Shown: one piece after another, positions 32,901 through 39,146 of the stretch
Layout: every line of letters begins with the position of its first letter
Position numbering within the stretch: position 1 is the stretch's first letter
Source: Planctomycetota bacterium
GTDB lineage: Bacteria > Planctomycetota > Planctomycetia > Gemmatales > Gemmataceae
NCBI GenBank assembly: GCA_016191165.1
Contig: JACPPF010000067.1
Location: forward strand, 1-39,146
Length of the DNA stretch: 39,146 nucleotides
Reading direction: 5' to 3'
Notes under the pieces: model-generated
What the model was told of the DNA's origin: nothing
What the model saw: the letters and a program-made list of their open reading frames with translations, nothing else
The model's database searches: none
Position numbers and translations under genes: made by a program

Positions 32901-35900
32901 GTACATCGAGCGAGAAGCCACCGTGCCGGGCCAGCGCTTCCGCGAATGTCGTAAATGGCTGCTCCGGGGTCAAGGTCGGCCACTCCGTCAGGGCGCCTTT
33001 TCGTAGCGTCAAGGCGGGATCGCGAATCAACACCGCGGGGTTGGCGCCCTTCTGAACGCCGAGCCCTTCGCACGCTGGGCACCAGCCGAGACCGCTGTTG
33101 AAGGAAAAATGATGCGGATTGAGCGGCTCGAAGCTTCGTCCGCATTGATCGCACGCGAAGTGCTGGCTGTAGCGATCCACCTTCCATTTCGGCTCCTCAC
33201 GCGTGTCATCCACATGCGCGACGTGCATCACCCCCTTGCCAAGCGCCAGCGCCGTTTCCACTGCCTCGGCGAAACGGCCACGCTGATTCTTGCGTACGAT
33301 CACGCGATCGACGACCACCTCGATCGCATGTTTGCGGCGATGGTCGATTTCGGGGGGCGACTCGACGTTGAACGATTTGCCGTCCACGCGCATCCGCACG
33401 AATCCGCTGCGGCGAATCTCCTCGAAGACCGCTTCATACTTCTCCTGCCCGCGGCGTTCGATGGGCGCCATCAAGTACAGCTTGGAGCCTTCCGGCAGGT
33501 TGAGGATTTTCTCGATGATCTCGTCGGACGACTGCGTGCCGATCGCCACGTCGCACTTCGGACAATGCGGCTGCCCAAGGCGGGCAAACAGGATACGAAG
33601 ATAATCGTATACCTCGGTGACGGTACCCACGGTCGAGCGCGGGCTCTTGCTGGTCGATTGTTGCTCGATGGCGATGGCTGGCGACAGGCCGGTGACGTGC
33701 TCGACCTTCGGCTTCTGCACCTGGCCGAGGAACTGGCGCGCGTACGACGACAGCGACTCGACATAGCGGCGCTGCCCCTCGGCGAAGATCGTATCCATCG
33801 CCAGGGACGATTTTCCCGACCCGCTGGGGCCACAGAAAACGGTCATCTGATCGCGAGGCATCGCGGCGGTGACGTTTTTCAGATTGTGTTGCTGGGCGCC
33901 GTGAACTGTCAAATGCGTCAGGGGCTGTTCGGTTTTTCGTTTAGGCGCGGGCCTTCGGCCCGCGCGCGCGCTCGCCAAAGGCGAGCGGCTAAACAACGCA
34001 TGCAGCGCCTGGCCGGTGTAGGACGCGGCACATTTTGCGACGGTTTCGGGCGTCCCGGTGCAAACCACATTACCGCCGCCGGCGCCGCCTTCCGGGCCGA
34101 GGTCGATCACCCAGTCCGCGGTCTTGATGACGTCGAGATTGTGCTCGATGACGACAACCGAGTTGCCCGCGTCAGCGAAACCATGCAACACTTGCAAGAG
34201 CTTGCTGATGTCGTCAAAGTGCAGTCCGGTCGTTGGTTCATCGAGGATGTAAAGCGTCTTGCCGGTCGCGCGGCGGCACAGTTCGCGGGCGAGCTTGATG
34301 CGCTGCGCCTCGCCGCCGGAAAGGGTAGGGGAGGGCTGCCCGAGTTTGACGTAATCGAGACCGACGTCGTGCAGCGTTTGCAGCATGTCGCGAATCTTGG
34401 GGATGTTCGCGAAATGCTCGAGCGCTTCCTGCACGTCCATCTCGAGCACGTCGAATATGTTTTTGTCCTTGAAGCGAATTTGCAACGTCTCGCGATTGAA
34501 GCGATGATTCTCGCACACGGGGCATTTCACCCAGACATCGGCGAGGAAATCCATCGGCAGGCGATTCGACCCGTTGCCCTCGCACGATTCACAGCGGCCG
34601 CCCGGCTTGTTGAAGCTGAACCGTCCGGCCTTGTAGCCGCGAATCTTCGCCTCGGACATGAGCGCGAAAAGCTCGCGGATCTGATCGAACACCTTGATGT
34701 AGGTCGCTGGGTTAGAGCGCGGCGTGCGTCCGATGGGGGATTGATCGATGTCGATCACTTTGTCGATTTGGTCGAGGCCGGAGATAAGGTCATGGCTCCC
34801 GACTTGATGTGGCGTTGAGTCTTCATCGTCGGAGTCATCGTCCTCGGTCCCAGGGACTCGCTGCGCTCGCCCCTGCGCTTCGCGGGCGCCCTCCCGAAGG
34901 ATATCGTTGATGAGCGACGACTTCCCCGACCCGCTAACGCCGGTGACGCAAACGACCATGCCCAGCGGGATGTCCACGCGGATATTCTTGAGGTTGTTGT
35001 GTCTGGCGCCGACGATGGTGATGGCGCGCTCGCCTCGCTTGCGGCGATTCTTGGGAATGGCGATTTCCTTTTTTCCCGCGAGGTATTGGCCGGTGATGCT
35101 GTCAGGCTTGTTGACGATGTCGTCATAGGCGCCGGCCGCGACGACGTGACCGCCGCGCACGCCGGGGCCGGGGCCGAAGTCGACCAGAAAATCGGCGGCA
35201 CGCATCGTGTCCTCGTCGTGTTCGACGACGAGGACCGTATTGCCCAGATCGCGCAGAGTTTCGAGGCTCTGGAGGAGGCGTTCGTTGTCGCGCGGATGCA
35301 GGCCGATGGAGGGTTCATCGAGAATGTAAAGCACGCCGACCAGGCCCGAGCCGATTTGGCCCGCGAGGCGAATACGTTGCGCCTCGCCTCCGGAGAGAGT
35401 AGGGGCGGTGCGATCCAGGGAGAGATAGTGCAACCCGACGTTGAGGAGGAAGGCGACGCGGGCGCGGATTTCTTTCAGGACCTCCGCGGCGATGTGTTGC
35501 TGAACGTGGTCGAGCGCTTCTTCCAGACCAGCGCGGGGCGCGTGCGACGGGGAGTCGCATCTTGAACCCGTGGCTTGCGCTCCGGGCTGGTTGGATCCAA
35601 GCCACGCCGCCAGATCGCCAATGGGCATTGCCTCGACGTCAATCAACGTCTTGCCGGCAACCCGCACCGCCCGGGCTTGTGCGTTGAGGCGATTTCCTTG
35701 ACAGGTTGGGCACCGCATCACGCGCATATATTTTTCAAGCTGCAAGCGGCGTGGCCCGGCTGCCGTCTTTTTGAAGCTGCTCAACAACTGCGGGATGACT
35801 CCCTCCCAGGGGCCGCCGTGTTTCCACACCGCGCCGCCGCGCATCTTCCACTCGAAGGTGATGTGCCGGTCGCCCGTGCCGTGAAGGAGAGCGTTTTGCT

Positions 35901-37020
35901 GTTCTTGCGAGAGGTCTTTCCAGGGTTTCTTGACGTCGATGTCGAGGGTTTTGGCGACGCCTTCATAGATGTGCTTGCGCCAGCGGCCCATTCCCTTCAA
36001 CGGTCCGACAATTGGTATGGCGCCCTCGTAGAAACTCTTGGTCGGATCGGGGACGAGCAGGTCCGGATCAAAAGAATAGCGCGTACCCAGGCCATCGCAA
36101 TCCAGGCACATGCCATGTGGGCTGTTGAAGCTGAAAAGCTGGGGGCTCGGCGGCTCGTAGCTTTTGTCGCAGTGCGTGCAGGCGTAATGGGCGGAGAGGA
36201 TGATGTCGCTGCCGATGTGCTGAGTGCTGAGTGCTGAGTGCTGAGGGTCTTCTTCTGCGTTTGCTCTTCGCTTTTCGTCCTTGGTCTTTTCTTCATCGCT
36301 GGCCTCGATCGAGACGATGAGGTTGCCTTCCGCGAGAGTCAGGGCTTGCTCGACGGCTTCCGCCAGGCGGGTGCGGATTTTCGCGTCCACCTGCAAGCGA
36401 TCGATCACGATGGCAATGTCGTGTTTGATCCGCCGGTCCAGTTTGAGATCGTCGGTGAGCCGGACGATTTGGCCATCGACGCGGGCCCGCAGGTAGCCGC
36501 GTTTGAGCATGTCTTGAAAGAGGTCCTTGTATTCTCCCTTCTGCCCGCGCACCACGGGCGCCAGGACCAGGAAACGCGCGCCGGTGGGCAGCGCGAGAAT
36601 GCGATTGAGGATTTGTTCGCGCGATTGCGCGGTGATGGGCCGATCGCAATCCGGGCAATGTCCCTGACCGACGCGCGCGTAGAGAACGCGAAGGTAATCG
36701 TGAATCTCGGTGATGGTGCCAACCGTGGAGCGCGGATTTTTACCGGCGGCTTTTTGCTGAATGCTGATCGAGGGCGCCAACCCGCCGAGGTAATCGACGT
36801 CGGGTTTCTGGAGCTGGCCAAGAAACTGACGCGCGTACGATGACAGCGATTCGACATAGCGGCGCTGCCCCTCGGCATAAAGAGTATCAAACGCCAGGGA
36901 TGATTTACCGGAGCCGCTGACGCCCGTGAAAACGATGAGTTGGTTGCGTGGCAGTTCCAGTTCAATATTCTGAAGGTTATGCTCGCGGGCGCCGCGGATG
37001 ACGATGGTATCGTTTTGCAT
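29920..37020 (-). CDS. uvrA: Giant tandem UvrA: two fused UvrA units plus a C-terminal extension
   Basis: A 2366-residue protein; a normal UvrA is about 950. UvrA recognises bulky DNA damage and loads UvrB. Unit 1 (about 1-1000) and unit 2 (about 1035-1985) each have two ABC ATPases. Walker A motifs (G.SGSGKSS) lie near residues 33, 693, 1062 and 1705; LSGGE(A/S)QR signatures lie near 541, 900, 1535 and 1893, each followed by an ILDEP- or VLDEP-type Walker B. Both units keep their zinc-binding CxxC pairs (for example CTHC and CLDC, CESC and CPVC). Residues about 2010-2366 form an extension with two similar halves, each opening with MPW....G..WH. Start ATG 37020 has AGG upstream; the open frame continues to 38946 only antisense to other genes. 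At least seven repeat-derived segments interrupt it in frame. Confidence 0.93.
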   Translation of the reverse strand: MQNDTIVIRGAREHNLQNIELELPRNQLIVFTGVSGSGKSSLAFDTLYAEGQRRYVESLSSYARQFLGQLQKPDVDYLGGLAPSISIQQKAAGKNPRSTVGTITEIHDYLRVLYARVGQGHCPDCDRPITAQSREQILNRILALPTGARFLVLAPVVRGQKGEYKDLFQDMLKRGYLRARVDGQIVRLTDDLKLDRRIKHDIAIVIDRLQVDAKIRTRLAEAVEQALTLAEGNLIVSIEASDEEKTKDEKRRANAEEDPQHSALSTQHIGSDIILSAHYACTHCDKSYEPPSPQLFSFNSPHGMCLDCDGLGTRYSFDPDLLVPDPTKSFYEGAIPIVGPLKGMGRWRKHIYEGVAKTLDIDVKKPWKDLSQEQQNALLHGTGDRHITFEWKMRGGAVWKHGGPWEGVIPQLLSSFKKTAAGPRRLQLEKYMRVMRCPTCQGNRLNAQARAVRVAGKTLIDVEAMPIGDLAAWLGSNQPGAQATGSRCDSPSHAPRAGLEEALDHVQQHIAAEVLKEIRARVAFLLNVGLHYLSLDRTAPTLSGGEAQRIRLAGQIGSGLVGVLYILDEPSIGLHPRDNERLLQSLETLRDLGNTVLVVEHDEDTMRAADFLVDFGPGPGVRGGHVVAAGAYDDIVNKPDSITGQYLAGKKEIAIPKNRRKRGERAITIVGARHNNLKNIRVDIPLGMVVCVTGVSGSGKSSLINDILREGAREAQGRAQRVPGTEDDDSDDEDSTPHQVGSHDLISGLDQIDKVIDIDQSPIGRTPRSNPATYIKVFDQIRELFALMSEAKIRGYKAGRFSFNKPGGRCESCEGNGSNRLPMDFLADVWVKCPVCENHRFNRETLQIRFKDKNIFDVLEMDVQEALEHFANIPKIRDMLQTLHDVGLDYVKLGQPSPTLSGGEAQRIKLARELCRRATGKTLYILDEPTTGLHFDDISKLLQVLHGFADAGNSVVVIEHNLDVIKTADWVIDLGPEGGAGGGNVVCTGTPETVAKCAASYTGQALHALFSRSPLASARAGRRPAPKRKTEQPLTHLTVHGAQQHNLKNVTAAMPRDQMTVFCGPSGSGKSSLAMDTIFAEGQRRYVESLSSYARQFLGQVQKPKVEHVTGLSPAIAIEQQSTSKSPRSTVGTVTEVYDYLRILFARLGQPHCPKCDVAIGTQSSDEIIEKILNLPEGSKLYLMAPIERRGQEKYEAVFEEIRRSGFVRMRVDGKSFNVESPPEIDHRRKHAIEVVVDRVIVRKNQRGRFAEAVETALALGKGVMHVAHVDDTREEPKWKVDRYSQHFACDQCGRSFEPLNPHHFSFNSGLGWCPACEGLGVQKGANPAVLIRDPALTLRKGALTEWPTLTPEQPFTTFAEALARHGGFSLDVPWGQLDPQHQRLVLYGTGDAWIKSYTSPERKRRGRAQEPLPNASKTWSFQYKGVMPALGEASRLSAFFRQRLDSLVSDVPCTTCAGSRLRDYAAACRFQGKTIGEICSWPLGRTFDFFKRLDLTKDQRQIAGEVLREIQNRIQFLVDVGLDYVTLGRSTPTLSGGESQRIRLASQIGSGLTGVLYVLDEPTIGLHPRDNRRLLKALQNLRDLGNTLILVEHDREVIAAADHLLDFGPGAGDLGGEITASGTPRQVLKAKASMTGQYLSGKKAIPVPTNRRIPVKSKKEKGKNELNSDFSLFPFSFLLVKGARQNNLKHIDVAFPLGAFIAVTGVSGSGKSSLVHEILYNALARKLHRASLVAGAHDEIVGLDLIDKVINVDQDPLGNSPSSNPATYTGVFDLIRQLFAQLPEARVRGWQPKRFSFNKPGGRCEACEGNGQKKIEMHFLPDVWVECDTCAGKRYNPETLAVQYKGKSIADVLAIRIGEALELFNNIPKIRQILQTLADVGLDYLALGQAAPTLSGGEAQRVKLAAELARPNTGKTVYILDEPTTGLHFDDIRKLLEVLNRLVDLGNTVIVVEHNLDVIKTADWIIDMGPEAGDAGGRVVAEGTPEEIAAYSLASASGQASARPQAANLSHTAKFVADALAAGPHAERPRFDPLAAGKKRDGDVDLEKVGKDAAMPWQTDGKLWHTKNRLSHHGKPCRWDGNVLAWIDEKIHTLGDFAPTNWKHQSTVEIAATSKSLGWFFHAHTNMEWLVRLIFRVAKNTFKQEDLNRRLGLPTLNDTPGIEVYSNEARVHVANRKGPWQEVWMLVHKLDEIETPAFDEFLHKAAASFGNTLQRMNAKPEDVMPWKVNGEKWHLGEKGFPPGRKMYWDRAILPRVLEVFRKVEPGLEIAWDNRAHISVSVPGVSRAWAMLRTKDNEALQCRFLGKKGQFNLNQVERFGLDPQLQATSEGDALVLHFQHDNHVHAQALREILQQHLAGFREMFTR
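31003..31056 (-). repeat. Repeat-like insertion in uvrA, end of unit 2
   Basis: A GC-rich palindromic stretch (GCCGCTTGCGGC at 31001-31012; CTCGCTTGCCCGCTCG beyond) encodes [18 protein letters not shown]. This has no place in UvrA and separates unit 2 from the C-terminal extension. Boundaries are approximate. Confidence 0.55.
31978..32056. repeat. Purine/pyrimidine palindrome inserted in uvrA
   Basis: An A/G-only arm (31985-32010) is nearly the reverse complement of a T/C-rich arm (32027-32054), around a TCTGAATTCAATTCG centre. It is AT-rich in a GC-rich gene. On the minus strand it reads [20 protein letters not shown], in frame, between PVKS and the [10 protein letters not shown] that begins the fourth ATPase. 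Confidence 0.85.
32765..32835 (-). repeat. GCTTGCGCTCCGGGCTGGT-type repeat in uvrA, unit 2
   Basis: It contains the 19-base core GCTTGCGCTCCGGGCTGGT at 32808-32826, identical to 35573-35591. Here the minus strand is read in the frame giving SPERKRRGR. It interrupts unit 2 between a conserved YGTGDAWIK and the FQYKG that should follow closely. Confidence 0.85.
33925..34000. repeat. GTTTAG...CTAAAC palindromic repeat between UvrA units
   Basis: GTTTAG (33939-33944) and GCTAAAC (33989-33995) enclose two hairpins, GCGGGCCTTCGGCCCGC and GCTCGCCAAAGGCGAGC. It encodes [17 protein letters not shown], in frame, as the junction between UvrA unit 1 and unit 2. It is related to 28123-28153. Confidence 0.8.
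34849..34882 (-). repeat. Diverged GCTGCGCTCACCCCTGGG-type repeat in uvrA, unit 1
   Basis: CCCAGGGACTCGCTGCGCTC then GCCCCTGCGCTTCG aligns with the family at 17341, 24095 and 29889. It encodes [11 protein letters not shown] just after the second ATPase's Walker A, next to an acidic DDDSDDED run that is also absent from unit 2. Confidence 0.7.
35525..35595 (-). repeat. GCTTGCGCTCCGGGCTGGT-type repeat in uvrA, unit 1
   Basis: It carries the same 19-base core as 32808-32826 but is read one frame apart, giving [10 protein letters not shown] run containing [18 protein letters not shown] follows. It replaces the short loop that joins AAWLG to the helix before the signature motif. Confidence 0.85.
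36217..36244 (-). repeat. Tandem heptamer GTGCTGA x4 in uvrA
   Basis: Four perfect copies of the seven-base unit lie end to end. On the minus strand they encode QHSALSTQH. Because seven is not a multiple of three, the number of copies affects the frame; four copies plus flanks keep it open. The site is a loop just before the first zinc-binding CTHC. Confidence 0.9.
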
Positions 37021-37067
37021 ATCAAACCTGTTTGGCCGCCCGCCTCCGGCGAGCTCGGACGCCGCAC

Positions 37068-37100
37068 TTGTACGATTGTGCAGTTTCAGATAATGTACAA
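37068..37100 (+). promoter_or_regulatory. Possible promoter or dyad operator upstream of the ECF sigma gene
   Basis: TTGTAC (37068-37073) and GTACAA (37095-37100) form an inverted repeat. The same segment also reads as TTGTAC, 17 bases, TAATGT, which resembles a -35/-10 pair for the rightward sigma gene starting at 37177. It lies in the 156-base divergent region shared with uvrA. This is a by-eye call. Confidence 0.3.
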
Positions 37101-37176
37101 CCCCAGGCAGGAAAGAAAGCACGCGAATTCGGAACCAAATCAACCCAACCCACGTCCAATTGGGCAGTAGGACATC

Positions 37177-37749
37177 GTGAGCGCCGACGATAACCGCTTG
37201 ATTGCCGAATGCCGTGCCGGCAACCCAGCCGCGTTTGGCGAGTTGGTGTCGCGCTATCAGGATCGGCTGTTCAACACGGTCTTGCGTGTCGTCAACAATG
37301 CCGAGGACGCGCGGGACGTGGTGCAGGAGGCGTTCCTGCTTGCCTACCAGGCCTTGCATTCCTTCAAGGGAGACTCGCTCTTTTTTACCTGGCTTTACCG
37401 AATCGCAGTCAATACCGCGATGAGCCTGAAGCGCAAGCAGAAGCCGATGCTTCGCATTCACGCCGCGGGCGACGGTGACCGTCCGCTTGACCCGCTCGAC
37501 CCCGCGGAGGAAAGCCGCCCCGGTCACGCTCTCGAAATGGCCGAAGAAGAACGCGCGGTCCATGACGCGCTGGCCCGGCTTTCGCCGGAACATCGGGCCG
37601 TCCTTGTGATGAAGGACATGGACGGAATGAAGTACGAGCAGATCGCGGAGGTTCTCGGCGTTCCCGTGGGAACCATCCGCAGCCGATTGCATCGGGCACG
37701 CCTCGAAATGCGTGATGTCCTGACGCAGCAAGAAAAACGCGAAGCGTAG
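37177..37749 (+). CDS. ECF-type RNA polymerase sigma factor (RpoE-like)
   Basis: A 190-residue sigma factor of ordinary ECF length. Region 2 spans residues about 18-88: FGELVSRYQDRLFNTVLRVV, then DARDVVQEAFLLAYQAL and FFTWLYRIAVNTA for -10 recognition. Region 4 is at about 125-183: LARLSPEHRAVLVMKDMDGM, then YEQIAEVLGVPVGTIRSRLHR, a typical helix-turn-helix ending. The start is GTG at 37177, with TAGGA five bases upstream. The next gene, 42 or 54 bases on, encodes a membrane protein with an anti-sigma-like N-terminus, so the two are expected to form a regulatory pair. It is divergent from uvrA. Confidence 0.93.
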   Translation: MSADDNRLIAECRAGNPAAFGELVSRYQDRLFNTVLRVVNNAEDARDVVQEAFLLAYQALHSFKGDSLFFTWLYRIAVNTAMSLKRKQKPMLRIHAAGDGDRPLDPLDPAEESRPGHALEMAEEERAVHDALARLSPEHRAVLVMKDMDGMKYEQIAEVLGVPVGTIRSRLHRARLEMRDVLTQQEKREA

Positions 37750-37803
37750 CCGCCGGCGTTTTTCGCTCGTCCGCCCCGCGGCAAACATGATGTGGTAACC
37801 GAC

Positions 37804-38925
37804 ATGCTTTCCGAAAAAATGATTCAACTCGTGACCGCTTTTGTCGATGGCGAATTGACCCAGCGCCAGCGCAAGGCGGTGGTGCGCCTGCTTGAGAAAT
37901 CGTCGGCAGCGCGTGCGCTGTTGAAGGAATTGCAGGAGAATGCCCATCGACTCAAGAAACTGCCGCAGCGGAAAGTGGAGCCAAGCCTGGTCGAAGACGT
38001 GCTCAAGGCAATTGCGGAAACGCAAGCGCAGCCGGCCGCGCCGGCGCCGGTTCGGGGGGCCCGGCGCCGCTGGCTTCCTCACGTCGCTGCTTCTCTGGCC
38101 GCTTCCTTGCTGATCGTCGCGCTCGGGATCGTCTGTTGGAATGCGTTCCAGGAACCCGGGGGCCCGGCCACAGATAAATCCATCGCCAAGAACGACGGTA
38201 CACCCAAGAAAAAAGTGGAGCCGAAAGCCAAACCGGGGCCCGTCGTGACCCCGACGCCGAAACCAGTGAACCCGCTCATCGGCGAGATCATCGCCGGGAC
38301 GGCCCGCGACTTTGGGGCCACCGATCCGGTTGTGCAAGTGTTCGCCGCTCAGTTTCAAGACTTTCAAAAGCCGATGGTCCTGGATCGCTTCTCCACGGAG
38401 CTTCGTGAAAAACGGACCGTTCAATTCGATGTGACGGTCAAAAACAACTTCGTCGCCATGGAACGGCTCAAGGCCGCGCTCAATGAGCACGGCGTGTTGA
38501 TCGAGTCCGACCCTAGCGCGACCAAGGACTTGCAGGGCAAGGCCAAACGCGAATTCTGGGTCTACGCCGACAACCTGACACACGAGGAGTTGACGCAGAT
38601 CGTGCAAGAACTCGCCAAGGCGGACACGACCGGCAAAGGCAAACGCGTCGAATCCCCCTACAAGAAACTCACGCTGACCCCAATCACCAGCGCGGAGACT
38701 CAAAAGGTCGCCAGGCTGCTCGGCGTGGAACCGAGCAAATTGCAGCTTCCCAAGGATAAAGTAGGCAACCCCAAACGCGATCCGTCCAAGCGCTGGGACC
38801 GCTCCGTCGTCGTCCTGCCCACGACGCCTGGCGCGACGCCCTCGGAAGAAATTCGCCGCTTCGTCAACCAACGCCGGCCGCAAGGCGACTCCATTCAAGT
38901 CCTGATCAAGATTCGGCAGAACTAA
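37804..38925 (+). CDS. Probable membrane anti-sigma factor
   Basis: A 373-residue protein. The N-terminal segment LVTAFVDGELTQRQRKAVVR with following helices matches the anti-sigma domain that wraps an ECF factor, but the HxxxCxxC zinc motif of many members is absent. A single membrane helix follows at about 91-115 (AASLAASLLIVALGIVCW). A Lys/Pro-rich linker (about 125-150) comes next, then a periplasmic part with a beta-alpha pattern (KRTVQFDVTVKNNFVAMERL, then FWVYADNLTHEEL) resembling ACT-like or ferredoxin-like sensor folds. The ATG at 37804 is preferred; a GTG at 37792 in the same frame would add four residues and neither has a clear Shine-Dalgarno. Location after the ECF sigma gene supports the role. 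Confidence 0.8.
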   Translation: MLSEKMIQLVTAFVDGELTQRQRKAVVRLLEKSSAARALLKELQENAHRLKKLPQRKVEPSLVEDVLKAIAETQAQPAAPAPVRGARRRWLPHVAASLAASLLIVALGIVCWNAFQEPGGPATDKSIAKNDGTPKKKVEPKAKPGPVVTPTPKPVNPLIGEIIAGTARDFGATDPVVQVFAAQFQDFQKPMVLDRFSTELREKRTVQFDVTVKNNFVAMERLKAALNEHGVLIESDPSATKDLQGKAKREFWVYADNLTHEELTQIVQELAKADTTGKGKRVESPYKKLTLTPITSAETQKVARLLGVEPSKLQLPKDKVGNPKRDPSKRWDRSVVVLPTTPGATPSEEIRRFVNQRRPQGDSIQVLIKIRQN

Positions 38926-38938
38926 CAACCTACCCCTC

Positions 38939-38961
38939 GTTCCCAAACTCTGTTTGGGAAC
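38939..38961. terminator. Perfect hairpin after the anti-sigma gene
   Basis: GTTCCCAAAC and GTTTGGGAAC form a perfect ten-base stem with a TCT loop, 14 bases after the stop codon. No T-run follows, so it is either a non-canonical terminator, an mRNA 3' end protector or another REP-type element. Confidence 0.6.
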
Positions 38962-39010
38962 GCAAGTAGGGAAACTCCATTTCGATGCGGTATTGCTCTC
39001 GCGAAAAAGA

Positions 39011-39146
39011 GGCCTGGTTCAAATCCATCGATTTTAGGGTAACAAACAATCAGCGAGCCGCCGGGCTTGTCCCGGCGGTTACCCAAGGCTATTCGGAATG
39101 CACCGCGGGGACACGCCCGGCGGCTCGCTGTGACCCTCACTTGAAC
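39011..39146 (+). repeat. MITE-like repeat, copy 3 (cut by the window edge)
   Basis: It starts with GGCCTGGTTCAA and ATCCATCGATTTTAGGG, has the GCGAGCCGCCGGG / CCCGGCGGCTCGCTG arms, and reaches CTCACTTGAAC at the last base. In copy 1 the same point is followed by CAGGCC, completing the right terminus. The orientation is the same as copy 1. Confidence 0.88.

Noticed and set aside
33109-34818. 569-residue plus-strand open frame inside uvrA
   Set aside because: It is antisense to conserved UvrA motifs. The open frame is a product of GC-rich codon use.
37021-38946. Upstream extension of the uvrA reading frame by about 640 residues
   Set aside because: It is antisense to the ECF sigma and anti-sigma genes, its composition is that of a shadow frame, and UvrA homology starts exactly at ATG 37020 with a Shine-Dalgarno.

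Overview
The window looks like chromosome from a GC-rich planctomycete, most likely a Gemmata-like lineage. The reasons are the gene families (a Pro/Gly-rich lipoprotein, a PD40 propeller protein, three large membrane-anchored spermidine-synthase-like proteins, an ECF sigma factor with a transmembrane C-terminal extension, and a giant tandem UvrA) and the density of short palindromic repeats between and inside genes. There is no phage, plasmid or transposase gene. The assignment is inferred from family content; no rRNA or other phylogenetic marker was compared.

Layout. Bases 1-255 hold structured, T-run-ended sequence and a MITE-like repeat. At 255-3738 are three exported-protein genes: a lipoprotein (-), a LolA/DUF1571-like protein (+) and a PD40 protein (+). 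From 3844 to 24989 every gene is on the minus strand. In transcription order these are two cyclophilin-type isomerases, a pair of small unknown proteins, the SRP RNA, dnaX-ybaB-recR, rpoN, an acyl-CoA carboxylase carboxyltransferase, a fused membrane/spermidine-synthase-like gene, a membrane ECF sigma factor, two more fused membrane/spermidine-synthase-like genes and pepA. Next come a membrane protein and mutS2 (+), which converge on cbiM and its DUF4198 partner (-). A 7.1-kb uvrA (-) follows, then a divergent ECF sigma/anti-sigma pair (+) and a further MITE-like copy at the right edge.

How the genes work together. The SRP RNA-dnaX-ybaB-recR block is a classic replication/recombination neighbourhood, with overlapping stop and start codons. 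DUF4198 and cbiM overlap and look like the substrate-capture part of a nickel/cobalt ECF transporter whose energising subunits are not here. The ECF sigma and anti-sigma genes at 37177-38925 look like a regulatory pair. The three fused membrane/spermidine-synthase-like paralogues, with a transmembrane sigma factor lodged between two of them, are the most system-like unexplained group.

The most unusual feature is repeat invasion of coding sequence. uvrA carries two complete UvrA units (four ABC ATPases) plus a roughly 350-residue C-terminal extension, and about seven short repeat-derived segments sit in frame inside it. One repeat core is read in two different frames at two sites. The same kinds of element sit inside the carboxyltransferase gene and supply the stop codons of mutS2, cbiM, uvrA and a cyclophilin gene.
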